A stretch of DNA of 64,000 nucleotides from Melitaea cinxia (GCF_905220565.1 NC_059406.1:10488001-10552000); one strand, 5' to 3'. Positions 11,896 through 24,960 are shown, numbered from the stretch's first letter. The notes: a model not told the origin generated them from the sequence alone. Made by a program: numbers and translations.

Positions 11896-11965
11896 CTTGG
11901 AAAGGAACTTGAGTAAAAATTAAATGCAAAAAAAATAAAGGAGCAAAAATAAAAATTAAATTAAT

Positions 11966-12568
11966 AATTGTGTTCGCTCGCAAACGAAAAAAAAACCGAC
12001 TTCAATTTCATCGACGAGTAATACAGCGTAGATCGACGAAAAACTAGTGAAGTAACTACGCGTTATCAAAGATTACTCAAAATGTAGTTATCAGATATCG
12101 ATAAAATTTATATGTGACCACATGATAAACATCAGCTTTCGATTAAATTAAAAATTATCAAAATTGGTACACCCAGTAAAAAGTTATTGCGGATTTTCGA
12201 GAATTTCCCTCGATTTCTCTGGGATCCCATCATCGGATCCTGATTTCCTTATCATGGTACCAAACTAGGGATATACCCTTTCCATCAAAAAAACAATTAT
12301 CAAAATCGGTACATCCGGTAGAAAGTTATGCGGTATAATATAACGTAGGTCGACGAAAAAATAGTGAAGTAAAAACGCATTATTAGATATAACTCGAAAA
12401 GTAGTTGTTAGATCTCAAATAAATTTAAATGGGACCAATTGACACACACCACCTTTCGATTAAAAAAAATTTTGTCGAAATCGGTCGACACGGTCATAAG
12501 TTCTGATGTAACATACATTAAAAAAAAGTCGAATTGAGAACCTCCTCCTTTTCTGGAAGTCGGTTAAA
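11966..12568 (-). repeat. AACCGACTTC repeat family, copy 3
   Basis: The minus-oriented copy runs from the palindrome-bearing end (ATTGTGTTCGCTCGCAAAC) and ACCGACTTC to CCTCCTCC..GAAGTCGGTTAAA. It holds two to three internal units (ACACCCAGTAAAAAG near 12170 and a related motif near 12310). No coding region. Confidence 0.75.
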
Positions 12569-13377
12569 AAAAAGAACAATTAAGCACTTTTTAGCACTCA
12601 ACATAAATCTTCTCTTGTTTTCCATCAGACTAGCAGGCTTACAATAGAATGCTGACCTATGATGTATACACGTTTGATTACCACTCAGATCGTCAGTTTC
12701 TGGGTGTCTGTTCTCAGTTCTCTCAAATAGACACCAATGGAGCACGTTAATATGTCGGTCCCAGTTGGTATAATAAAAATCTAATAATGATAGCTACTCT
12801 TTAAGAAATGATTTGAGGGGAGCATAAGAATAAATATTACCATTTATTATCAACAGCAACGTATTGTTTTAGTAAAACATCATCACTACTGAATGTTAAA
12901 ATGTCTTTTAATTTTTTCAACATAATTCGCCAAATAAAACAGTCATACTCAGCTTAAAAGTTAATACAAATTGTTTAACAATACAATTAAATTATAACAC
13001 GCTTGATACTCAATTTTCATACCTAGCAAAAATCGAATGTTTTTTACATTTTCATTTAAATAAATAAGTTTTATCTATGCCTAATTGCCTATACAATTTA
13101 TTTCTTATAGGTAGGTGTCTTTTTCTTTATATTAAAAAAAATGAAAATAAATTTAAAATAATTTATAAATTATTATTATAAGCCTAAAATATATTTTTAA
13201 TACATTTTTATAACTATGATATAATTAACTTCACAATAGAAAATTGGAAAAGTGGTAAATATCATTTGCAATATGATAGTTTCGTATTTCAAATTTTGGA
13301 GACATCATAATTACTGCTATTGCATTATGTTATCATATAAAACTTTTTTTATAAATCTGTGACAAACACATTTTATT
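12569..13377. other. 3' flank of PTAR1; one SINE fragment
   Basis: A SINE-body fragment (ATGGAGCACGTTAATATGTCGG region) lies at about 12690-12770. The rest is AT-rich and gene-free, and probably includes the PTAR1 3' UTR. An AATAAA on the minus strand begins within about 10 bases after the PTAR1 stop codon. Confidence 0.4.
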
Positions 13378-14877
13378 TTACATAACATTGTTAAGACCTT
13401 CAACAAATTTTAAGTATTTTTCATATCTGTCTGCGTAATGATCTCCATCCTTTCGCCTCTCTTCAATTATTTTCTTTTCATGTGTAATAATTACATTAAA
13501 CAACACACTGGAAAAGATATGGTTACTGTCATACCTTCCAACCTTTGCTTGTTTTTGTCTTAAGTCATCATAATTGCAAACTTTACAATTCTTCTTTATG
13601 AGTGCACCATTATACCTTATTAGACCAAAGTAGTCATACATTATCACAATAATTTCGTGCAAAATAAATCTTCTATGATACCATAATGTCTCATGATATT
13701 TATAAAACTGTATCAATTCATTATTCAGTACAAGAGCATGAAATAAAATCTCTATTTTTCGACTCATCTGTACATAATCCACATTGCAGATACAAACTTT
13801 ATTTGAGTAAGCTAAAAGGAGGTTGATTAAATTTTCTTCTGTATACTTAACTAAATTATCTTCAGATGCTTGTAATGTTACATCTTTTGGGAAGTTTGAA
13901 GCTAAAACTCTCACAAGAGTTTTTCTTAAATCAATGTTTAAAGTTTTTTCAAGACTCTTCCAGGAACCATCTGATAGGCTGTAAAGGTTTTTAATACAAA
14001 ACTGATTATAGTGAAAGCAACTGAAGTCTGAAACGTGCTTTGATATCCATTTTTCTGAAGCATGGTATTCTTTAATATAAAGTGCATCAAGATCACAATT
14101 AACAGATACTAATTTAAGTTTATATAAAAACCACATCCGATGATTCCAGCTGTGGTAGTTATTTGAACTTTTATCAGAAGCCAAATCGCATATAACTAAT
14201 TCATCAATAATTAATTGTTCAATGCTATTTCTTAAGTTGTCTTCACCTAAAATTAAAAGAAATATTATATTTATTTTGATTAAATATACAGATATTTAGA
14301 AGATACTTTATTAATCTTTAAGCAATATACCTTGGAGGATTGTTTCCAAAAGCCATCTCCGGTATGCAAATGCTTCATTACATTTAGGTTTCCTTGAAAG
14401 CACAAGTCTTATGAAATGCAATTCAACAGTCTTATCTATCAAGAGTCCCTCGACCAATTCACGTCTTCTATTCCATAAAGAATTTATTTCTGGGTTAAGT
14501 AAAAGTGTCAAATTCAATAACCTTATCAAACGATCTGAATCTATAGTTGAGATCTTTTGCGTCTTGCGTTTGGATTTAATACTATACTTATCCATGAGTT
14601 CTGAATAACAATACATGTAGACATGCTTCACACACCAAGATTCTAGACCCAAACAGTTTTCTATGTGTAAGACAGGCGATTTGTTTTGAAAATTAATATC
14701 CATAGGGACAACATCAAAAGCATACCTGAAAATAATGCGTAAAAACGTTTTTAAAAGAACAAATAAATTTGAAATATTGCCAATTATTTATAATACTTAC
14801 AACTCAGCTATTTTGGTTAAAACATTGTGTACGTCTTTTATTATTTTTTCCACCAATGCAAATTTATCTTCTTCCAT
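13378..14877 (-). CDS. PTAR1: Protein prenyltransferase alpha subunit repeat-containing protein 1
   Basis: There are three coding exons on the minus strand: 14877..14801, 14725..14331 and 14246..13378. Introns begin GTAAGT and GTATAT and end TTTTCAG and ATTTTAG. Phases 2 and 1 match at each join, giving 446 residues. The start MEEDKFALVEKIIKDVHN is the only upstream ATG in frame with the next exon. The protein shows spaced W-x-x-R type alpha-repeat motifs: NSLWNRRRELV (Trp about residue 110), NEAFAYRRWLLE, YHSWNHRMWFLY (Trp 191) and TLWYHRRFILHE (Trp 346). PTAR1 is a divergent alpha subunit known in vertebrates to act with the Rab geranylgeranyltransferase beta subunit on SNARE/Golgi targets; that role is inferred here. 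Its start codon lies only 174 bases from a large transposon, and kish lies beyond it in the opposite orientation. Confidence 0.88.
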
Positions 14878-15051
14878 TTTGTAATACGTATCCTAAAAAC
14901 TATTACAAATAATAATGTTAGCTTTAATAAATTATTTAAACTTTATTTAAAAGAAAATTCCTACCCCATTTTCGACTTTTTTTCGTATGTTAATGTTACT
15001 ATTTCTATGTTAGTATGTTTATCATTTTTTATTCGTACCAAAAGCTACTTA
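14878..15051. promoter_or_regulatory. PTAR1 upstream region, cut short by a transposon
   Basis: These 174 bases are all that separates the PTAR1 start codon from the TA target of the inverted-repeat element. They presumably hold the 5' UTR and part of the promoter. No TATA box at a proper distance was seen. Confidence 0.4.
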
Positions 15052-15797
15052 TACAGGATGTGGCGTAAATAGTGGTCCACCGTTAAGGATTCGATAAACC
15101 AGATAATTTACTATAACATATTACAATTTTATCCATTTTTACCCAAAGGTTCCGGAAATATTTTTATTTTTTTACGATATTTGTACCCCTTGTTACAAAT
15201 TTGGTTGTAGTTTTAATAAATACCATTATTTTTTCATTTTGATTACTGGTAATTACTGCTGAATACTAAAGCTATCGTTAAATAACATGATTTTAATGTA
15301 AATTTAAAGCTTTTGAAGAAAAAAATTAGTTTTACTCTACTTTTAACCCAAATTGTTAACATATCATGTTAATTCAAGAGCGATTTTTGTAAAAAAAATG
15401 TACTAAGCTGTCAGTGCCCATTCATTTAAAAATATGCCTACTAAATACCAATTTCAAAATGGTATCACAATAGCAGACCCTTTTGTTTAACAGAAAGATA
15501 TACAATTTTAATTGAAGAAAAGAAGATTTTCATTAAAATACATTTTAAAATTTAGTTGCGTTAATACTTATGATTTTTGTAAAAAAAGTAACTACACTGT
15601 CAGTGCCTGTTCATTTTAAAATATTCCTATTAAACACAGATTTTTAAAACGATTTGCCATCCCATTAATAAAAAAAATTATTGCAATTTAATTGAAAAAG
15701 ACTTAAAAAAAAAAAAAAAAAAAACTACTGTTACAGAGTGATCTTGGCCTAACTTGTAAATTAGAAGAAGGCATTAAAAAAAAAACAAGTCATACTG

Positions 15798-16082
15798 TCA
15801 TCGTTTATTATTATTCTTTGACATGATTACAAACACTGTAAAAATTACACCAAATGCTCGAAATGGCGCCGAACGTCGAATAAACGACCGTTTAAGTCGT
15901 CGAGCAAACTCGCTCTCGCTGATTTTTCTAGCCACTGTCTGGATTCTAGTCCTCAATTGGTCAATAGAGGTGATTTGTTCCTTGTAGACATTTTCTTTCA
16001 GGCAACCCCAATAAAAAAAGTCCAGGGGATTTAGGTCCGGCGAGCGCGGTGGCCACATTATGGACCTAAGCGCCCTATCCAC
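15798..16082 (-). pseudogene. Tc1/mariner-type transposase, C-terminal fragment
   Basis: The minus-strand reading is open for 94 residues and contains MWPPRSPDLNPLDFFYWGCL, the third catalytic block (PDLNPLDFF) of IS630/Tc1/mariner transposases. It continues KENVYKEQITSIDQLRTRI. The first two catalytic Asp blocks and the DNA-binding domain are absent, so it is inactive. It fills the loop of the inverted-repeat element and runs into its left arm. Confidence 0.75.
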
Positions 16083-16895
16083 CTTTTTGGATACGCTGTG
16101 TTACAGAGCATGTATAGCTGCGAATGGGCGTAATTTTTACAGTGTTTGTAATCATGTCAAAGAATAATAATAAACGATGACAGTATGACTTGTTTTTTTT
16201 TTAATGCCTTGTTCTAATTTACAAGTTAGGCCAAGATCACTCTGTAACAGTAGTATTTTTTTTTTTAAGTCTTTTTCAATTAAATTGCAATAATTTTTTT
16301 TATTAATGGGATGGCAAATCGTTTTAAAAATCTGTATTTAATAGGAATATTTTAAAATGAACAGGCACTGACAGTGTAGTTACTTTTTTTACAAAAATCA
16401 TAAGTATTAACGCAACTAAATTTTAAAATGTATTTTAATGAAAATCTTCTTTTCTTCAATTAAAATTGTATATCTTTCTGTTAAACAAAAGGATCTGCTA
16501 TTGTGATACCATTTTGAAATTGGTATTTAGTAGGCATATTTTTAAATGAATGGGCACTGACAGCTTAGTACATTTTTTTTACAAAAATCGCTCTTGAATT
16601 AACATGATATGTTAACAATTTGGGTTAAAAGTAGAGTAAAACTAATTTTTTTCTTCAAAAGCTTTAAATTTACATTAAAATCATGTTATTTAACGATAGC
16701 TTTAGTATTCAGCAGTAATTACCAGTAATCAAAATGAAAAAATAATGGTATTTATTAAAACTACAACCAAATTTGTAACAAGGGGTACAAATATCGTAAA
16801 AAAATAAAAAATAAAAATATTTCCGGAACCTTTGGGTAAAAATGGATAAAATTGTAATATGTTATAGTAAATTATCTGATTTATCGAATCCTTAA

Positions 16896-16903
16896 CGGTG
16901 GAC
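16896..16903. repeat. hAT target-site duplication, left copy
   Basis: CGGTGGAC immediately precedes the left hAT terminus and is repeated exactly at 27398-27405 after the right terminus. The duplicated sequence is part of the inverted-repeat arm, whose other arm carries GTCCACCG unbroken near 15075. Confidence 0.85.
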
Positions 16904-17298
16904 TAGGGCTTGGAATACCGTTAAAAATTCGGTAACGTTAATTTGCCAAGGTCGGCATAACGTTATTTTTGGAGTAACGATACTTTAGATACCGGTATTT
17001 TTCACCAATTTTACCGTTATATTTTTTACCGGTAAAAACTCAGTTAACGTTATTTTTAACGTTACTTATCTATACCGTTACTGTTAATTGCTACTGTTAA
17101 CGTTATAGGTAACGAAATTATTACGCTCGTACAAAGTAAGAAAGAGACAGATTAGATTTGTAATTTTCTTTATTGGTTTTTGAATTATTACAGAATACGC
17201 CGTTTGTTTAGTGTGCACATATGTGATCTATTTTTAAAACAATGATGGAATATGAAATAAGCCGTTCGTTGTGTATTATTATTTTTAATAGATATGAA

Positions 17299-17566
17299 AA
17301 AAAAGAAGAAATTTTCAATTCGATTGAATTCTTTGTAATGTGTGTTACGTCATAATTTACTTTTATTGGGTTGACCGATTTCGATAATTCTTTTTTTATT
17401 CAAAAGGTGGTGCTTATCATTATAGTCCCATTTGAATTTGATCAAGTACTTTTCGAGTTATATCTAATAATGCGTATTTTACTATGTTTTCGTCTATAAA
17501 CGTTATTTTACTCGTCGATGTAATTAAAGTTGGTTTTTTCTTTCGTTTGCGAGTAAACACAATTTT
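17299..17566 (+). repeat. AACCGACTTC repeat family, copy 4 (short, diverged)
   Basis: It has the left CTCAATTCGA-like block near 17315, one TTGGGTTGACCGATTTCG unit near 17372 and the right end with GTTTGCGAGTAAAC. It is diverged and much shorter than the other copies. Confidence 0.6.
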
Positions 17567-18179
17567 ATTTATTTTATTTTAATATCTTTGAATCAGTTGT
17601 TTTTATTACCAACTGAATTCTAGTACTACATTAATTTATTGATGAAAAAATGATACAAGTAGTTTTTCTCATTAGGTGTTCTATCCTATATTCGGTCCCG
17701 TCAAATACGTTTGCAATTATATGGGGAAGGGGATTATCGCAATCACGGAAATAGAATAGCACCCGCTGAGAGCGTCCTTTAAACTAATATGTATTTATTT
17801 AAATAAATAGAGACACGTATACTTTCGAAATAAAAATATTCTAGGAGGATGGGTGGGCTTTGGTTGTTACAGAGTAATGTCTGTTAGGGGATCATTGAAC
17901 GTGTGACTTAGCGTGACAAAGGGGGAGGGAGGGGTCCCAAATGATACAAATTTGCGTGTTATATTTCATTTTAAAATTAATAAAATTAATTAACTAACAA
18001 GAAGGTACCGCGTACTTGATGTCACTGATTTTGTTGTATATTTCGCTATCGACGCTAGCGCCCTTTTTCAGCTTTGCACGTGTAACTAGCTACCTAGTAT
18101 AATAATAATATTTATCTCAGCAACAACGGGGGGCGCGAAGCGAAGGTCGAGCGGGTGGTGTCGCGTCGTCGGTATCTGA
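17567..18179. other. Inside the hAT element; nothing recognised
   Basis: No open frame of note. A G-rich patch at 17845-17945 (GGGGGAGGGAGGGG) stands out from the AT-rich surroundings. Confidence 0.35.
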
Positions 18180-18181
18180 CC

Positions 18182-18473
18182 CGTCATCTATTCAAATAAA
18201 TAAAATTGGTGTCTGTTTGTAATATTAAAATAACCTCTTTTTACTGAATGGGCGTATACACGGTACAAATACTAAAATAATATTTTTTGCAATTTTCGGC
18301 TGTCTGTCTGTCTGTCTATTTGTTCCGGCTAATCTCTGAAACGGCTGGGCAGATATAAGGAGTAGGTAACTTAGGCTACTTATATTTTAGAAATTTATTT
18401 ATTTTGTGTTTCTGCGAACTGAACAATAATTTTTTATAAGTTCCACGCGGACGAAGTCGCGGGCACTGCTAAT
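18182..18473 (+). mobile_element. Helitron-like non-autonomous element
   Basis: It ends CCACGCGGACGAAGTCGCGG then GCACTGCTAAT, the widespread lepidopteran Helitron-like 3' end. It contains a CTGTCTGTCTGTCTAT microsatellite (18300-18320). A related inverted copy lies at 22231-22585. Confidence 0.55.
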
Positions 18474-20484
18474 TGAATAATATTTTCGCTTGCTTTTTTT
18501 AGTCTATTTAAATTAATTGAGCGCTGACTTTTTAGCTACTTACCTATTTGTTCAAACGTATATACACACAAACGTATATAATAAATATGTATAATGTATA
18601 ACAATTAAGTATCAAATTTTACATAAAATGTTTAAATCATTGACGTATTTTAGTCAATTATCTAATTAATTAACGCATTTAGTAAATATCATAAATATTT
18701 AATCAATTAACAAAATTAATTAAGGTTTTTGTAATTAAAACTGTATCCGTATAGCTTTAGAATTAGTGCAATATAAATTTAGAAGTTAATTACACATGCA
18801 TTATTTAGAAGTTAAGTATGAATAGCTTTCTTAAAAGTCAACACGGACTGTTTTTGTAGACCAATGAAAGAAGAATAATTCTACCACACATTTTTTGTTA
18901 CATCTCAAAGTGTTTAAGCAGTGTTTTAGATAAAACTTTTTTTTTTATACAACTAGGTCGGCGAACAAGCACTAGCTACATATTTACCATATATGTACTA
19001 ATCTTCGAATAAGCGCACGGCTCACCCGATGGTGACCCTGTTGGATATATTTATTTGGAAAAAGTATTAAAATATCTTAAGAAATCATCATACCACCTTT
19101 TAAGACAATAAGTCTTTATAACTCTGTAAAACTGAAAAGATCAAATATTCTCTAAAATTTCAGACTTTCGGACTTATCATTTTAAAACTCTTATTAAGAC
19201 ATGAAGATTTTTTTTCAACAAATATTGAGACCAGGTAATCGATTTCCGTAGATTACAGCCCTGCAACACTAGCAGCATCACAAGCGTTTTGTCTACCATA
19301 TGTCTATTGCTTAATTTATGCATTTAAAAGTTCGCAAAACAGAACAAATCCAGTCAAGGTCAGATAATATAAAACTTGCGTAAACATTAAAAATCAATAT
19401 GTGAATTAAATAGTAGGTATAATTAAAAATTGTTATGCAGAAACTAAACGTTATAAACTTTTTCTTAAATAATAGATCTAATAATTCCAATAATTGCTTT
19501 TCAATGTTAATTTTTTGTATAAACTTATAAAGTCTGATCGTCTCTTAATGAATATCATATATATTAATACCTACGCTAAGGTTTAAGATGTTTGCCTCCC
19601 TTTTTAGAAAAAAACCTCACAATCACTCAGCATAAATTATATATCATTTTATTATAGATAATTGCTTGCTCTACTGACATCAGCAACTAAAAAGTCGTTA
19701 TTGCTTTTGTTTTTGTAAATTAATTAATTATTAAAATTATGTAGGTATATGACGGCTTTAATTCTGAAACAGCGTCAACATGATTGAGGGTCCGTAATTT
19801 TTTTATTGTTTAATTTCAAATCAACTCACCTATAATAATACTTTTTTTGTAATTTTGTAAAGTGATAATTATTATACTTATTGAATGCGAATTATTCGCA
19901 CGGGTATAGCTAGTAAAGGGTATATACTACAACGATAAAATTTACGAGGTGACTGTAGGTACTCGAACCGAAGCAGAAATTAGTAACCAAGAGCGGATCC
20001 AGCTTTGGCGCCGGGGGAGGGGATCACATAGCCGTCACAAGAAGTTATAATTTAATTATTAATTTTAATAATAATAGATACACTTAAAAAATAGATATTT
20101 TATTAATGTAGGTATCTAAGTACTGCACTTAAAAATTAAAATAAATCCTAAAAAAAAATTAAAATAACCCTTAAAATATCTGGATCCGCCCTTGTGACTT
20201 GTATGTAACCATGTAATTGCAAAAGGAGCAAATATTTTGGAAGGTATCCCGGAAAACAGCTTATCAAAATTTCTAAATGACAGTAATTGAATCTTATATG
20301 CGTTAATCTATAAAAAACCCCTTAAATGAGTATAATTATGTCACAGCTATGAATATACATATACATAAATAAATTAACAAGCTAAATCTAAAATATTTAT
20401 TATAAATATATCTTAATATATAATTTGGATATATTATCTGTCTGATGATGATGATGATGACTGATGATATAATTTGGGTATATT
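18474..20484. other. AT-rich, no gene seen (inside the hAT element)
   Basis: About 2 kb of very AT-rich DNA without a supported coding region, RNA gene or clear element end. A GCGGATCCAGC/TGGATCCGCC pair (19993 and 20180) may mark an unrecognised small inverted-end repeat. Confidence 0.3.
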
Positions 20485-20595
20485 ATTAATATATCCGCCA
20501 ACCCGCAGTGGAGCAGCGTGGTGGATTAAGCTCCAATCCTTCTTGTACGTATAGAAAGAGGCCTATGCCCGGCAGTGGGATGATACAGGCTGAAT
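20485..20595 (+). repeat. SINE 3' tail
   Basis: ATATCCGCCAACCCGCAGTGG leads to GGCCTATGCCCGGCAGTGGG and a CAGGCTGAA end, the tail of the SINE family seen complete at 58735. The head is missing. Confidence 0.6.
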
Positions 20596-21112
20596 GCATG
20601 CGACATGCGAATGCATGTAAATGTAGTAAATAACTAATAAATTTACCTGTAAATATTATTTTGCTTAGTAATGCTTTGTTTTAACGGCAAATTGATTTAA
20701 TTCGGTCTTTTTTATTTGTCTTAATTTTGATTAAATTTGTTTTTGTTTGTTTTGATGTTTGTCTCATTTTAATTTTATGGTATTTAAACTATTGTATTTT
20801 AATTATTTTGTTTGATATTTGTGTTTCAATTTATGAAAATTTAATTATATGTATTTACTGACTGAATTTTGATTAACTTAATTTAACTTGATTGGATTTT
20901 ATACGACATAATAGGGTTATTATTATTAAATGTAATGTAAATTGATGTCATTTAATTTGTTTTGTTTGATTTATAACAACTTGTTGGTTTTACTAGTTAA
21001 TTCAAATTGATGTATCTCGTCTGGGCTTAGTTTAGTTTAATTTGAGTTCATTTTATGAATTACTGGCGACCCGCCCCGGCTTCGATCAAAACAAAAGATA
21101 AACAACAATCTA

Positions 21113-21300
21113 CTAGCCCGCTGGCGCAGTTTGTAGTGGCCCTGCTTTCTGTTCCACGGGTTGCGGGTTCGATTCCCGCCTGAGTCTGGGTGAAATATTT
21201 GTATTTTATATTTATATATGTATTATTTCTATGAATATTTATAAAATGTATTTTATGTATTTTATATTTATATATGTATTATTTCTATGAATATTTATAA
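21113..21300 (+). mobile_element. tRNA-like SINE, short form
   Basis: A tRNA-like head (CTGGCGCAGTTTGTAGTGG A-box region and GGTTCGATTCCCGCC B box) is followed by an AT-rich body in which a 48-bp piece (TATTTTATATTTATATATG) is repeated in tandem. Not a tRNA gene: there is no foldable anticodon arm, and the same head occurs with related bodies at 54711, 55880 and 62042. Confidence 0.55.
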
Positions 21301-21649
21301 AAAAAAAAACAATTATCAACAACAAAAGATATGTACCTACTCTATTCAGTTCTTTTTTTGAACTTAAATACTTAACCTTAAAGTACGATTTTCGATAATT
21401 AAAAATACTTGCCCCAATGATAAATTGCTTTAACTCTAAATTCAAACTAAAAGAAATACAATTGATAAATTATGGTTTTAATCTAATCCTATCCAACCTA
21501 AGTGGGTGACCGATCTTACCTCAGTATTTTTAGTATATCATGTTTTTTGGAAATCATATTTAAATACGAATTACATATTAATAAAATATGAATAATATTT
21601 TCCGATTTTACCGAAATAATAATAAAAATACGAACTGGTTATTTAAATA

Positions 21650-21965
21650 AAAAATCATGAGTGAAATTAGAAATAAAAAGAAAAAACAAACAATTCTGGA
21701 GACGTGGGGATTTGAACTCTGGTCTTCTAGATTACTTCCGACCGGCCGACTTCCCACCGAGCTATTACAACTTTATTATCATTTTCGAAATTTACCTTCA
21801 TATTATAACGATATTGTAGCTATTTTTTCAGAGCCTAAAAACCGGGATAAAACGATATTTTCTAAAAATGAATCTTAGCTATATCAATTTATCGCTCCCG
21901 AAATCCCCTGCATACATTTCATGAAAACTGTTGGAGCCGTTTACGAGTATCAATATTAGTAGTAT
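21650..21965 (-). repeat. Dispersed repeat, inverted relative to 26405
   Basis: Minus sense shares the AACGGCTCCAAC..GATTCATTTTTAGAAAAT..GGTTCGAACTC-like order with the plus-strand copy at 26405-26645. A B-box-like GTTCGAGTTC suggests a SINE relation. No coding region. Confidence 0.45.
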
Positions 21966-22230
21966 TAAAATAATTGCTCGTTTAATAGTATTAGATGTAC
22001 TATAACTGAGGTTTAAAAATTAACGTCATACAATTGCGAGAAAACTTGTTGCGCTGAAAACTCTTGTCTTTAAAAAAGAATTCACTTTTGGTATTTAAAT
22101 ACTATCATACCATTTAGAATATATATTTTTTATTTTATCTATTCTCTATGTATATATTATTATTAATTTTTTTTTTATTTTGAGTATTTGCTATTGTATA
22201 ATCAAGTTTTCTTATAAGTATTGTTACACT

Positions 22231-22585
22231 ACTTGTGCCGCGACTTCGTCTGCGTGGAATTAAAAAAAAATGTTTAGTTCGCAGAGTTACAAAATAAATA
22301 AATTTCTAAAATAAAAGGAACCTAAGTTACTCCTTATTACATCAGCTATCTGCCATTGAAAGTTCCGTCAAAATTGGTGCAGCCGTTCCAAATATTAACC
22401 GGAACAAATAGACAGATAGACAGACAAACAGACAGACCGACAAAAATTGTAAAAAAAATGTATTTTTGGTATATGTATTATATATATTTGGTATACATCC
22501 ATATGAATTTAGTAAAAAGCGGTTATTTTAATATTACAAACAGACACTCCAAATTTATTTATTTGTAAAGAGTATAGATGTATAG
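22231..22585 (-). mobile_element. Helitron-like non-autonomous element
   Basis: Read on the minus strand it ends CCACGCAGACGAAGTCGCGG before an AGT-type end and includes a GACAGATAGACAGAC microsatellite. It is related to 18182-18473 in the opposite orientation. A further shorter relative starts near 22906 (ACTAGCTGTGCTTGC). Confidence 0.5.
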
Positions 22586-24021
22586 ATTAACAGCATAACT
22601 ACATGTCGCGTTTGCTTCAATATGGTTATTCATTTAGAAATGTAGTCTAATAAAATAACATAACATTAAATTTTCTATGTATCGTAACATATAAAAACTG
22701 CTAGCAATTCTTAATAAATAAATTACTTGCAAGAGAAGAGTCATATACTAAGCATCATATTTTATCATTAAAACCCACATTAATTTTTGACTATTGAAAA
22801 AAAGTAGCAGTTAGAAATTGTCAAGAGATCAAAAAAAAATACATATTTTAAACACGAGAGCGTTTAAATTCAGAGTGGAACAAGAATCAAAATACTTATT
22901 ACTAAACTAGCTGTGCTTGCTTGACTTTGTCCGTGTGGAATAGTGACCGTCATGTTCAACGTGATTCTTTAAATTAGTATAACTTTTTTATGAATGTTAA
23001 GCTAAGCTTGCCACAATATATTAGTTAAACCGCATTTAAATCGGATAAGCCGTTTCTGAGATTAGCGTGCACAAACGCATAGACAAACAGACAAAAGTTC
23101 TGACAATGATTGTTTTGGGTGCTATTTGCGTCGATGAAGATCCAAATAATATTTTTTTCTCTTATATATTAAATGTTCAGACAGCGATCCACAGTCCAGC
23201 GATTACATTTTTATTAAAATTATGTATTAATTAAACATTTATTTATTTAACGTTAACACCAACAAGACATACACTAACAAGAACAGAAAAAGAATGAATT
23301 TTTACAAAAATATTAATCATTGGAAAAATACTTAGCAATTAATGACAAATTTACTATAATTGAAATTTATAATTGGAGTGATAATTTATTGAAAACATTG
23401 CTTTTAGGTAGTACCACAATTTCCTGACAGAAAAAAAAACAAGACAAGCTGCTATACACACATTACGCTGACGTATACGTATCTATTATTATATATCTAC
23501 GTGCTAATTAATACAAATGTGAATGTAATTTTATGTACGTTCGGCTAAGTTCGGACTATTTTTCGATGACTTACAAGTTTATTAGAATATTTTTTTGAGT
23601 AATGATTCGAAAGGTAATTTTTCAATAAATTTTGTTACCTTTTTATCTTATTTCTTAACACGAAATAAATATTGTTTAATGGAAACTTAAAGCTAAGGTA
23701 TGAAATAGAAAGATGTCTATGTGTGTAATATGTCACATTAAAAAAATAGTAGGTACCTCTATTATGCACAAACAGCTAAATTGAGGTAGGACACAGCAAA
23801 TAACTCCAGTTAAATTATAATTGTAATATAGGTATCCTCATTCCTTAGGTAAAAAATTATAAAACATAATATATGTATTTTGAATAAATGAAATAAACAA
23901 AAACTTATTCAATAATTGTATTATAAAAAATTCAAAGCTCTGTGGAGAAATATTGTGTTATTTATTGTGTACTGTACACAAAAATATGAAACGGTACATG
24001 GATAACACAATATTTCCCGTA

Positions 24022-24518
24022 TAAAAATAATTTTTAACAAAAAAAAACCGACTTCAAAAAGGAAACTAAAAAGTGAAAAATAAATTTACTTAGTACAAAG
24101 TAATTCGTATTTTGATTTAGTTAATCAGAAATGATTAAATAAATATTTTATAATATTGAAGTCGGTGCCAAGTAAAACCATAACTACTCTAGTATCTACT
24201 CATAAGTTGTATTCAGTTTTCTTTCATAATTTGTTTCATTGACTATTAGGTTGAATACTGTTATTATTCTGTTATTGTTTTGACATATCTAATAATATTT
24301 TTTGTACTTGTTTGTTGTGTGTGTGCTGTTTGTATTTGTTATTGTAGCCAGGTTGTTGTAGTATTTACTTGGCACCAACTTCAAAATTATAAAATATTTA
24401 TTTAATCATTTCTGATTAACTACATCAAAATACGAATTACTTTGTACTAAGTAAATTTATTTTTCACTTTTTAGTTTCCTTTTTGAAGTCGGTTTTTTTT
24501 TTTGTTAAAAATTATTTT
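24022..24518. mobile_element. Foldback MITE-like repeat
   Basis: The two arms (about 24022-24178 and 24366-24518) are near-perfect reverse complements: AATTTTTAACAAAAAAAAAC then CGACTTCAAAAAGGAAAC on the left, and GTTTCCTTTTTGAAGTCGG then TTTTTTTTGTTAAAAATT on the right. The roughly 190-bp centre has no coding sense. The GAAGTCGG core resembles the ends of the AACCGACTTC family. Confidence 0.65.
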
Positions 24519-24559
24519 ATTTTACAATTTTTAGTGATGGGTACACCTAACAAGAATGC

Positions 24560-24960
24560 TTTTTCTCTTATGTCGGGGGTTCGGAAACATACACAATACA
24601 CAGGCACAAACACCCAGATCATGACAAACATCTATATGACCAATACAAATGTCTGTCGTGCGCGGGGATTGAACCCACTAACGCCAGCGCAACAGCCGGT
24701 GCTGTGACCGCTGCGCTAATGCGTCGACATACTATGAGTAAAGTTCGCTATCAGGTGTACGTAATAACAACCGGGACTGACAGCCTAGCGTGTTCTCCGA
24801 GGCTAGGTTGGGGGAACCACAAGGATTAACAACTAGACCAAAAATAAATATTTATATAAACATAAATATCCAATGCGAGCTGGAATAGACCCCGCGACCG
24901 TCGGTGTTTAGGCGCCGCCGCCACGGCACATGCACCATTATATCAAAGCGGTCGTCAAAC
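24560..24960 (-). mobile_element. Two SINE fragments, minus orientation
   Basis: Two tRNA-like heads in minus sense (B-box regions near 24670 and 24895) sit with body pieces (GAGAACACGCTAGGCTGTC region). They look like two insertions of the SINE family found complete at 11455 and 35325, both broken. Confidence 0.55.

Noticed and set aside
15798..16082. Domesticated host gene from a transposase
   Set aside because: Only the third catalytic block is present and it continues into the inverted-repeat arm.
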